Origin: Verrucomicrobiota bacterium
Lineage (GTDB): Bacteria; Verrucomicrobiota; Verrucomicrobiia; Opitutales; Opitutaceae
Length of the DNA stretch: 38,560 bases
Direction: 5' to 3'
Assembly: GCA_023386835.1 (NCBI GenBank)
Contig: JAEWIY010000048.1
Coordinates: 1 to 38,560, forward strand
The notes under the pieces were generated by a model. The model saw nothing but the letters and a program-made list of their open reading frames with translations, ran no database searches and was not told where the DNA came from. Numbering within the stretch: the first letter of the stretch is position 1; the number at the start of each line of letters is the position of its first letter. Below are positions 33,101 through 38,560 of this stretch, one piece after another. The position numbers and the translations under genes were made by a program.

Positions 33101-34176
33101 GGCACGAGCGCATGCGTCAGGTCCTTGGCCCCACTCGCGCCGAGGAGCCGCGTCGGCACGCCGTTGAGCATGAAGTTTTTTCCCTCGATCCAGAATTCGC
33201 GAAAGCCAAAACGGGTCTCAAAGCTCTCGGTCCGGCCGCCGCTCTCGACGGTCGTGCGCAGCGTGTAGAGGTTCGGCGCGTCGGGGCTCCAGCGCTTGGC
33301 GTCGGTCCAGGGCACCTCGATCTCGACCGCCCCATTTGGCCCGCGCACCGAGGTTGAAGGCAGGCTTAGGACAACAGACTCGCCTCGTGGCCATTCGCGG
33401 ATCTCGTGGCGCACCTGGACGCCGGCGCTTTCAGCACCACGCAGCCAAGTGGTCACGCGCAGGGAGTTTTCCCGCGTCGACGCGCGGATCAACACACGCT
33501 CGACGTGGACTGGGTCTCGCTCCTCGAGGTAAATGCCTCCGCGAATCCCCGACGGAGCGGTGTACCCACCGATGCGGGTTGCCGCCAGCTGGCTGACGGC
33601 GCGTCGCTCCTCCAGCGACAGCACAGCGGTTTCGTCACGCACATGAACCGCGAAGGTGTTCACGCCGGGCTGGAGCGCGGCGGTGATCTCGAACTCGAAG
33701 GGCGTGAAGCCGCCCAAATGCTGGCCGACCTTAACGCCATTCACGAACACTTCGCAGGCATGAGCCACGGCATCAAAACGAAGCCACGTCTCCCGCCGCG
33801 GCGCGGTGTCGAGGTCCAGCCGCAGAAGATGCCACGCGGAGTCAAAGTCCCGCGGATGCCGCCAATTCTCCGGCAGCCGCACCGCTCGCGCCGTCAGCGG
33901 GCGGCCGGACTCTCGCTCTACGGGCACCTGCACCCAGCCATCCAGCAGCGTGGACAATCGACGCGCATGTTCGCCCGGGTCCACCTGCGAGCCAGGGGCA
34001 CGCTGCCTCTCCCACTTCACCCCCTGAACCGGCGCCTGCTCCCCCACCCACTCCGCCACCGCCTGCGCATTGGGCACACTGGGGTTGCGCCAGTCTGCGG
34101 AAGCGAGACTCGCAGGGGCGCCGGCGAGAAGAGACAGCAGGATGATCGCGAACTGCGGAAAGGGAGAAAGGGTCAT
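30106..34176 (-). CDS. Large multidomain secreted GH2 glycoside hydrolase
   Basis: 1356 residues. Signal peptide 1-26 (A-S-L-A-S-A). GH2 core: sugar-binding sandwich (about 75-210), Ig-like domain (215-325), and TIM barrel (about 325-640) with acid/base Glu454 in W-D-V-E-N-E-M and nucleophile Glu526 in V-I-G-E-F-W, 72 residues apart as is usual. Beyond the core come an Ig-like region (650-725), two class-I-glutaminase-like alpha/beta domains (about 725-940 and 945-1145; V-L-V-V-P-T-P, Y-L-A-R-G-G-R-L-L-V-L), and a C-terminal CBM9-like sandwich (about 1153-1345; L-L-L-D-G-R-L-D-D-W, L-Y-D-D-K-H-L-Y-V-G-G). GH2 enzymes cleave beta-galactosides, beta-mannosides or beta-glucuronides by retention; which applies is not clear. 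A LacI-type box lies 18 bases upstream. Confidence 0.87.
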   Translation of the reverse strand: MTLSPFPQFAIILLSLLAGAPASLASADWRNPSVPNAQAVAEWVGEQAPVQGVKWERQRAPGSQVDPGEHARRLSTLLDGWVQVPVERESGRPLTARAVRLPENWRHPRDFDSAWHLLRLDLDTAPRRETWLRFDAVAHACEVFVNGVKVGQHLGGFTPFEFEITAALQPGVNTFAVHVRDETAVLSLEERRAVSQLAATRIGGYTAPSGIRGGIYLEERDPVHVERVLIRASTRENSLRVTTWLRGAESAGVQVRHEIREWPRGESVVLSLPSTSVRGPNGAVEIEVPWTDAKRWSPDAPNLYTLRTTVESGGRTESFETRFGFREFWIEGKNFMLNGVPTRLLGASGAKDLTHALVPEVGRIYGRAVLDFLKREFNFRTLRYHATLFPREAILAADEAGVMVINQSAIWSAMAPYYTNAAAEFMANTERQFSAWFWRDANSPSVVIWDVENEMIRDQRGEERKRWVLALDDFIKRWDAGRVVQHSGAAWYAPGQEVVHVHMQEQYNAVLRDWRERDDPPLVIGEFWVGGRGGETRLSNGHEYADRLDWFQEESRLYREKTIEMRNFGASGVMPFWLERVSLGRLHDDIWYEFEPSRDAIFCWPYPGLRNLGGEALAPAIAFVWPRGASVERGGDLEREVVLCNDRLETASFTIEVRFGSRSERWPVTAAPGEQVRKAVRWPAVDAAGPLEVKLTDATGAVLFDDRVDVSVIEPEPSTPAATHQRRVLVVPTPDGAVASALRTLGLEFEPMVRLPDDASGTLVVVPPGVDRRALGNNGRSVQEYLARGGRLLVLRQDVAPVWLPFNLPFWPSSKPSAPEFAMLGWPDHTRNLMFMQSVPLQAPGHPVFSGLQANDLYWWNPDDGRVADDVFVRPGVLELQAGAPYRVLAGASRRENASIVEARIGAGTAIFCQLQLTENPSHPAARRLLSNLLDYLDGAAWATAPQKQVGLAGQLSDQLVSTLTGLERDLLVAVKQVPDAPDLVLAGDGADIDLLRGLAETGRTVMVLSHETAGRLPGYRVSSDPDRHYAGTRGGAADLPLFWGIATASFMPVLDSPARGVLVEKPAHAETVLRGLTHPSVKRARPLVLQGFRNLETFTREGDLAVVEAIGSGRLVVTTIEPWTVGKESHRQFLSTVLANAGVPLPWQAPRGGTVQVKRTPPLLLDGRLDDWTNAMEDRNVSLFQHADPIVLAAHDAIAGQVSRDIEQSAVVYLLYDDKHLYVGGIVFPAQDPGWLELSINHDRIRIDPGERQLSINGAVTPAPLATGSLAARDVVDTRLLSLTRFNPQIVAFQPAPDTPGQTFEVAIPWTELGSDPTAVQWQAVVRQVRPQGATLQQPGPDSPDRQLVLRRADR

Positions 34177-34193
34177 GGAGGAACGACAGCGAG

Positions 34194-34208
34194 GTAAAGC
34201 GCTTGCAC
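34194..34208. promoter_or_regulatory. Candidate LacI-family operator upstream of GH2
   Basis: GTAAAGCGCTTGCAC contains the symmetric core AAGCGCTT and fits the general LacI-family operator shape (A-A-x-C-G-x-T-T). It lies 18-32 bases upstream of the GH2 ATG, where a bound repressor would block transcription. The flanks are only partly symmetric. Confidence 0.5.
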
Positions 34209-34214
34209 CTCAAA

Positions 34215-34230
34215 CTCGCGCGTGCGCGAG
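34215..34230. promoter_or_regulatory. Perfect palindrome in GH2/sulfatase control region
   Basis: CTCGCGC-GT-GCGCGAG: 7-bp arms, two-base centre, seven bases from the LacI-like box. It could be an operator or simply GC-rich symmetry. Confidence 0.3.
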
Positions 34231-34333
34231 GAGCAAACGCCTCGCGGCGCAATCCGTTGAATGAAGGCGATCGCATGACCATCAAGGAGCACCTTCGCTG
34301 ACTGTCCGGTGGATCCAAGTCCCCGCAGGAACC

Positions 34334-34349
34334 CAAACCGGCGGGTTTG
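34334..34349. promoter_or_regulatory. Inverted repeat upstream of the sulfatase
   Basis: CAAACC-GGCG-GGTTTG: perfect 6-bp arms. It overlaps the earliest possible TTG start (34347) of the sulfatase frame, which argues for a later start. Confidence 0.35.
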
Positions 34350-34472
34350 TTCAACGACTTGAAAACGCGCGCCCTTGTTGCCGAATGCGCCTCTGCAAAC
34401 ATGCGCTGGCGGTCCGCCCGCCGGCACCTCTTCACAACCTCGGTGGCGCGCTCCTGTCCCTTTCGCCTCTCC

Positions 34473-35942
34473 GTGAATTCACCCGTGCCCCCTCCTCCCT
34501 CGCCGCGGCCCAACATTCTTCTGATCCTCGCCGACCAATGGCGGGCAGATTGCCTCGGATTCGACGGGCACCCCGCGGTGGAAACGCCCCACCTGGATCA
34601 TCTCTTCTATCACGGAATCCATTTTCGCCAGGCCTATGCGTCCGTGCCCACCTGTGTGGCGGCCCGATGCTCTATTATGACCGGGCTGACACCGCGGTCG
34701 CATGGTCGTGTGGGTTACGCTGACGATGTGCCCTGGACCTACCGCGACACCCTGCCGCGTCTGTTGACGCGCTCCGGTTACCAGACCTGCTGCGTCGGCA
34801 AGCTCCACGTGACGCCCGAGCGAAACCGGATCGGGTTCGAGGAGGTCATCCTGCACGACGGCTGGCTCGCAAAACATCGGGCCGACCGCCACCCGGACAC
34901 GTTCTGCGATTATCAACGCTATTTGCGCCAACACGCCCATCCGCAGGCGGAAGTCAGCGACACCGGCCTGCACGTGAACTCATGGGTGACGGCCCCCTGG
35001 CCGTATGCGGAACACCTTCATCCGACGAACTGGGCGGTGAGCGAGGCCGTGCAGTTCCTGCGGCGCCGCGATCCGACCGTTCCCTTTTTTCTCAACGTAT
35101 CGCTCGTACGCCCCCACCCGCCGTTCGATCCGCCGGCCCAATACCTCGACTTCTATCGAGACAAGGCATTACCGCCCGTCCCCGTCGGTTCCTGGAGGGC
35201 CGCCAATCAAGACCGGGGCGGATTGAAGTATGACTGGACGCGCGGCGCGGTGGCACCCGACCAACTCGATCGCGCGCGGCGCGCCTACTACGCGCTGATC
35301 ACCCACGCGGACCATCAACTCAACCGTCTCAACATCGCCTTGGAAGAGCACGACCTGCTCGACAACACGATCATCATGTTCGTCTCGGACCATGGAGAGT
35401 TGTTGGGCGATCATCATTACCATGGAAAGGCGCTGCCCTTCGACGGTTCGGCGCGCGTGCCCTGGTTGATGCGCTTCCCCAGGACGTGGGGCATCCGCGG
35501 TCGCCAGGTTTTTGATACACCGATCGAGCTGAGAGATATCCTTCCCACCCTCTGTGATTGCGCCGGCGTTGCCATTCCACTGGCAGTGGAGGGACGCAGC
35601 GTCCTGCCGCTCGTGCGGGGTGAAGGCTGGCAGGGCCGTCCTTACATCGAAGGCGAGCACGTGCGCAGCGAGGATGAATCGAACCAATGGCTCACCGACG
35701 GACGGATGAAGTACATCTGGTTCACTGAAAGCGGCCGCGAACTCCTGTTTGACCTGCAGAATGATCCGCAGGAACTCGACGATCTGTCACAAAAGAACCC
35801 CGCCGAGACCACCCGCTGGCGGGAACGGCTGATTCGACAGATCGAGGGCTACGAGGAAGGCTTCGTCCGCGATGGCGCACTCGTGCCCGGACGCACAACG
35901 TATCCGGTCCTGCACCACCTCCGGCAGTCATCCCATAAATGA
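34473..35942 (+). CDS. Sulfatase (S1, formylglycine type)
   Basis: 489 residues from a GTG at 34473. It begins P-R-P-N-I-L-L-I-L-A-D-Q-W-R-A-D-C-L-G, with metal-binding aspartates typical of S1 sulfatases. The activation motif C-V-A-A-R (cysteine codon 34653-34655) matches C-x-(P/A)-x-R, so maturation of Cys to formylglycine is expected. G-K-L-H-V follows, and later F-V-S-D-H-G-E-L-L-G-D-H supplies the second metal site. It removes sulfate esters, here probably from a glycan. No signal peptide is visible, even in the longer frames from the ATG at 34401 or the TTG at 34347, so a cytoplasmic site is suggested but depends on the start. No sulfatase-maturating enzyme is in the window. Divergent from GH2. 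Confidence 0.87.
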   Translation: MNSPVPPPPSPRPNILLILADQWRADCLGFDGHPAVETPHLDHLFYHGIHFRQAYASVPTCVAARCSIMTGLTPRSHGRVGYADDVPWTYRDTLPRLLTRSGYQTCCVGKLHVTPERNRIGFEEVILHDGWLAKHRADRHPDTFCDYQRYLRQHAHPQAEVSDTGLHVNSWVTAPWPYAEHLHPTNWAVSEAVQFLRRRDPTVPFFLNVSLVRPHPPFDPPAQYLDFYRDKALPPVPVGSWRAANQDRGGLKYDWTRGAVAPDQLDRARRAYYALITHADHQLNRLNIALEEHDLLDNTIIMFVSDHGELLGDHHYHGKALPFDGSARVPWLMRFPRTWGIRGRQVFDTPIELRDILPTLCDCAGVAIPLAVEGRSVLPLVRGEGWQGRPYIEGEHVRSEDESNQWLTDGRMKYIWFTESGRELLFDLQNDPQELDDLSQKNPAETTRWRERLIRQIEGYEEGFVRDGALVPGRTTYPVLHHLRQSSHK

Positions 35943-36003
35943 GATTGCGCGCCCTCCGGCTCTGGGACGAACGACGGGCGGATTGACGAAGAGCAGCGGC
36001 GGC

Positions 36004-36020
36004 CGGCCTGTCGCAGGCCG
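36004..36020. terminator. Hairpin between convergent sulfatase and LysR genes
   Basis: CGGCCTG-TCG-CAGGCCG: a perfect 7-bp GC stem with a 3-base loop in the 132-base gap between convergent stops. No T-run, but position and strength suit a shared termination or processing site. Confidence 0.45.
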
Positions 36021-36074
36021 ATCCGGCGCGTCGCGCGTCTCCCCGTTCTCAGGCCGGACCACGGATGGCGGAGC

Positions 36075-36971
36075 TCAGTCGCGGTTCCGTCGCTGCTTCG
36101 TCAGGTACTCGACCAATTCACGGACCGGTTCGGTGATCTTGCCGCGATGCCAGGCGACCTGCAGTTCCCACTGCACCGCCGCGCCGCGCCGCGGCCGGAA
36201 GGTCACCCCGGGCGCCCGCAAGCGGTGCACCAATTCCGGCAACAGCGCGACCGCATGCTCCGCCACGACCAGCGAGAGCGTGTGGCTGACGCTGCGCGCG
36301 TTTTCGACGATCTTGGGCCGGAAGCCGGCGCGCCGGCAGAGCTGGATCAGCCAGTGGTTGAAGCCGGGAATGTCCTCCGGGTCCGCGCCGATGAACAACT
36401 CCTTGCGCAGACTCGCCAGTGGGACCTCTTCGCCTTCGGCCAGCGGGTGCGTGTCCGACAACGCGACCAGCACGGGAAACGTTTCAATCCGCCGCACAAA
36501 GAACTCCCGCGACACGGCTGTGTTGATGTTGCCCAACACCACCACATCCAGCTCACCGCGCCGCAGCGCCGCGATCTGCTGGCCCGGCGACAAGTGCACG
36601 AGGTGGACCTTCGTGTTGGGATAGGAACGTCGGAGCGCCGCCAGCGCCGGGTTCAGGTAGTCGCCCGCCGCCGACATGATGTAACCGATGCGGACCGATG
36701 CGCTCTGGCCCCGCGCCAGCTTCCGCGCCTCGGAAATCACGTTATCGAACTTCGCCAGCAGGGGCTGCGTGCCCTCGAGCAGCGCGTGGCCGGCCGCGGT
36801 CAGCGCCACGCCGCTCGGTCCGCGCTCCAGCAGCTGGCCGCCAATCTCGCTCTCCAGCGTCTGCATCTGGCGCGTGAGCGTCGATTGCGACACGTGCAAC
36901 TGCTCCGCCGCGCGGCTCAGGCTTCCAAACTCCGAAACAATAAAGAAGGACCGGAGCAGGTCGACGTTCAC
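36075..36971 (-). CDS. LysR-family transcriptional regulator
   Basis: 298 residues from a GTG at 36971, which gives the standard LysR beginning (N-V-D-L-L-R-S-F-F-I-V-S-E-F-G-S-L-S-R-A-A). The winged helix-turn-helix continues A-E-Q-L-H-V-S-Q-S-T-L-T-R-Q-M-Q-T-L-E. The effector domain covers about 90-290 (V-R-I-G-Y, L-V-H-L-S-P-G-Q-Q, R-R-G-E-L-D-V-V-V-L-G). Family proteins usually have L-x-G-x-L-D at that place. ATGs at 37016 and 37082 would add 15 or 37 residues before the first helix. A T-N11-A palindrome lies upstream at 37106-37120, and a small membrane-protein gene is divergent from it. The effector is unknown. Confidence 0.88.
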   Translation of the reverse strand: MNVDLLRSFFIVSEFGSLSRAAEQLHVSQSTLTRQMQTLESEIGGQLLERGPSGVALTAAGHALLEGTQPLLAKFDNVISEARKLARGQSASVRIGYIMSAAGDYLNPALAALRRSYPNTKVHLVHLSPGQQIAALRRGELDVVVLGNINTAVSREFFVRRIETFPVLVALSDTHPLAEGEEVPLASLRKELFIGADPEDIPGFNHWLIQLCRRAGFRPKIVENARSVSHTLSLVVAEHAVALLPELVHRLRAPGVTFRPRRGAAVQWELQVAWHRGKITEPVRELVEYLTKQRRNRD

Positions 36972-37105
36972 GGCTGCGATGCTGTCAGTCCGCGTCGAGA
37001 ACGCAAGGGGCGTCATGCTCCGTCTGCATACCTTTTCCACGAGGAACCCAGCGGGCGCATTCAGGGGAAAAACCGGCCTCACTTCAAAGATGAGAGAACC
37101 CAGCT

Positions 37106-37120
37106 ATGCGCTTGGCGCAT
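37106..37120. promoter_or_regulatory. Candidate LysR-type binding box
   Basis: ATGCGC-TTG-GCGCAT, a perfect palindrome containing T-N11-A (T107 to A119). This is the recognised general form of LysR operators. It sits between the LysR gene and a divergent small gene. Confidence 0.5.
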
Positions 37121-37176
37121 GGCGACGAGCCGTTCGGCGCAGTGGCCAAAACCTGCGGCAAAGGTTACTCTACGGC

Positions 37177-37488
37177 ATGCCCCGTTCCCGGTATCACATG
37201 ACCCTATCAACCCGCAACGACGTGCGCTCCCCAGCCGCGTCCCGATCCGGCGCCACCCTGACGCCGGAGCCGTCGGGCCGGAAGGCGGTGCCACCACGTT
37301 ATCCTTCCTTGTGCGACGATGGACAGCCCTACTTCTCCCGTCTGCAGCGCGATCGCCGCGCCCGCCGACCGGCGGATGATTGGACCAGCGTCTGGCCCAA
37401 GGGACGGCTCCCGCTGTTCCTGTCGGTCCGGCTCATTGCCATCATCGCCATCCTCCTGATCACCGCGTTCCTGCTGTACCGCGGCTAA
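37177..37488 (+). CDS. Small tail-anchored hypothetical protein
   Basis: 103 residues from the ATG at 37177 (96 from the ATG at 37198). The N-terminal two thirds are basic and proline-rich. A C-terminal hydrophobic helix (about 78-100; L-I-A-I-I-A-I-L-L-I-T-A-F-L-L) ends in Y-R-G, so it would be anchored with its bulk in the cytoplasm. D-D-W-T-S-V-W-P-K-G just before the helix looks conserved in style, but I recognise no family. It is divergent from the LysR gene across a palindrome that could control both. The frame is open further back through the LysR gene; that part is antisense and not coding. Coding status is moderately supported. Confidence 0.5.
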   Translation: MPRSRYHMTLSTRNDVRSPAASRSGATLTPEPSGRKAVPPRYPSLCDDGQPYFSRLQRDRRARRPADDWTSVWPKGRLPLFLSVRLIAIIAILLITAFLLYRG

Positions 37489-38009
37489 CGTGACGTTTGT
37501 GGGCCCAGGTTCCCACGCGGCGTCGAGGAAACTCGGCTCCGCGTACGCTCCCGCTGCAACCGCGGCCGGTCGCCTCTTGGCTCGAGCGCCGAGAACCGCC
37601 CGGGTGGCCCGTCCGCCCTGGACGGCTGTGTTGATGCAGCGAATACACGGCCCCATTGACAAACGCGCGTGTCTCATCTATCTCGCGTCCGCCATGACCC
37701 CATCTCAAACCGCACAACCCCAGCCGCGACACGCGGCCTCCTGCGGCATGGTCCGGATCTTCCTTGGGCGGACCGGAGCCGAGATCTGACCTCGCCCGCA
37801 TAGCGGGCGGTTGATCCCGGTTCCGGAGCTGGAACCGCTCGGAGGCTCCTCGCGCGACCAACGTCGCCGCCTCCTTTTCTGTCTGCGCGCACGTCCGCAC
37901 TCCCGCGACGGAGCGCGCGGCTGCCTATTTCGCGTCAGCCCTTGTCGCGCCGATTGACCGCGCCCACTGCGGGCGGCCTAAGCGCGTCCTCCTTCCTTTT
38001 GCTCGTTCC
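37489..38009. other. 520-base stretch without a supported gene
   Basis: Frames exist on both strands, but their products are rich in R, G, P and S, with no family features. The most notable content is two adjacent hairpins at 37793-37837. The rest shows nothing I can assign. Confidence 0.45.
37793..37837. other. Two adjacent perfect hairpins
   Basis: CGCCCGC-ATA-GCGGGCG (37793-37809) is followed after eight bases by CGGTTCC-GGAGCT-GGAACCG (37818-37837). Both stems are 7 bp without mismatch. They could be part of a small structured RNA, a leader or a terminator; no T-run follows. Confidence 0.35.
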
Positions 38010-38519
38010 ATGAACTTCGAACCCATCCCTTCGTACCACCTCTACACCAATGACCGCGGGGAACTGCTCCGCCCCGAAGCCCAGCGACTCGGCGCTGCGC
38101 TCCGCTACACCGATCCACGCTTCCGTGGCCTTTTTGGCGGAATCTGGCGCGCCGGTCGCATCTATGAGACCCAGGAGTTCGGCCCGTCCTTCGGTCCCGA
38201 GATCTACTACTCGGTGGGTCGAAACGACGAGGAAAGCTGGGCGGCGTTCGGCGAGCCGCGCAAGACGGTGTACGAGCGTGAAGCCGACGTCGCCCAGCGC
38301 GCCTTCGATTACGTTTTCCCGATCGCGAAATCTTTCGAAGGCCGCGCCTACCTCAGTCTCGCCGGACGCTCCACCGACACGCATCGGCTGCACGTCTTCA
38401 TGCCCACGCGCACCGTGATGCGTCGGTTCACTCCCGCGGAGTGGTTCGCGTTCTGGAAGGACCACGACAGCGCCTTCAAGGCGCAGCTCAGCGCGAGCGA
38501 GCCCCACGAGCAGCGCTGA
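38010..38519 (+). CDS. Hypothetical protein, family not recognised
   Basis: 169 residues, no signal peptide or membrane segment, so probably soluble and cytoplasmic. It starts with M-N-F-E-P-I-P-S-Y-H-L-Y-T-N-D-R-G and has an even mix of charged and aromatic residues (many F, W, Y), like a folded globular protein. Stretches such as F-R-G-L-F-G-G-I-W-R-A-G-R-I-Y-E-T and F-T-P-A-E-W-F-A-F-W-K-D-H-D look like conserved motifs. I do not recognise the family and infer no function. It stands alone at the window's right end; what follows to 38560 is too short to read. Confidence 0.7.
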   Translation: MNFEPIPSYHLYTNDRGELLRPEAQRLGAALRYTDPRFRGLFGGIWRAGRIYETQEFGPSFGPEIYYSVGRNDEESWAAFGEPRKTVYEREADVAQRAFDYVFPIAKSFEGRAYLSLAGRSTDTHRLHVFMPTRTVMRRFTPAEWFAFWKDHDSAFKAQLSASEPHEQR

Positions 38520-38560
38520 TGATCGCCGCCGCTCACCCGCCCCCACGCTCCTGGCGCGCG

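Larger units (their letters stand above)
34177..34472. promoter_or_regulatory. Divergent control region between GH2 and sulfatase
   Basis: About 300 bases. It carries three inverted repeats (34194-34208, 34215-34230, 34334-34349, listed separately). The frame leading into the sulfatase from 34347 is open but lacks family sequence, so I treat it as upstream region. Confidence 0.5.

Noticed and set aside
4619..36020. Canonical Rho-independent terminators
   Set aside because: Several strong stems exist between convergent genes, but none is followed by a T-run, so they are given only as possible terminators.
37460..37900. 146-residue minus-strand frame in the gap before the last gene
   Set aside because: Composition is R/G/S-rich, without a start context or domain; it spans the two hairpins.
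1..38560. CRISPR arrays, tRNA/rRNA genes, insertion sequences
   Set aside because: No regularly spaced repeats with unique spacers, no cloverleaf or rRNA signature, and no transposase-like frame were seen; the repeats at the left are irregular and degenerate.

Overview
The window is high-GC DNA (roughly two thirds G+C by eye), most likely from a Verrucomicrobiota bacterium of the Opitutaceae/Opitutales. The main clue is two large TonB-dependent receptors without SusD partners. Each carries a conserved L-S-P-F-E-V segment just after its signal peptide, which I associate with this group. The number of glycan genes (CE15, GH78, GH2, sulfatase, sialidase-like propellers), the LacI/AraC regulators, the TTG/GTG starts and the scarcity of Shine-Dalgarno sites fit that assignment. 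No rRNA, tRNA, CRISPR array, transposase or phage gene was seen.

Left part (1-8.1 kb): loosely spaced, unrelated genes. They are a stand-alone 5'-3' exonuclease, a sodium:dicarboxylate-type symporter, an AT-richer NERD-domain membrane protein, a secreted CE15 glucuronoyl esterase-like enzyme, an AI-2E/PerM-family permease and a broken AraC-type regulator. The gaps between them are filled with a mosaic of short dispersed repeats. Some repeats overlap stop codons and so encode the last residues of the proteins.

Central part (8.1-24.2 kb): a compact catabolic locus. A minus-strand run, probably one operon, reads TonB receptor -> secreted sialidase-like propeller -> FAD-dependent oxidoreductase -> sodium:solute symporter -> FAD-oxidoreductase/sialidase-like fusion -> GH78 alpha-L-rhamnosidase-like enzyme. 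The middle three genes overlap by 1-4 bases. Divergent from the receptor are a dihydrodipicolinate synthase/N-acetylneuraminate lyase-family aldolase, an overlapping AraC regulator and a LacI regulator. The logic is uptake across the outer membrane, periplasmic and cytoplasmic processing by hydrolases plus flavin oxidoreductases, inner-membrane import, and aldol cleavage of a 2-keto acid. The substrate is unknown; a rhamnose-containing glycan or glycoside with an acidic sugar is my inference. The oxidoreductase/propeller pair appears both as neighbours and as one fused protein, which is the strongest lead to an undescribed system.

Right part (24.3-36 kb): further glycan genes. These are an MFS sugar transporter, a second TonB receptor with a divergent LacI regulator (a perfect palindrome lies against the LacI start), a 1356-residue multidomain GH2 enzyme and a divergent sulfatase whose shared upstream region holds three palindromes. 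The end (36-38.56 kb) has a LysR regulator, a small tail-anchored protein divergent from it across a T-N11-A palindrome, a stretch with two adjacent hairpins, and a conserved-looking protein of unknown function.
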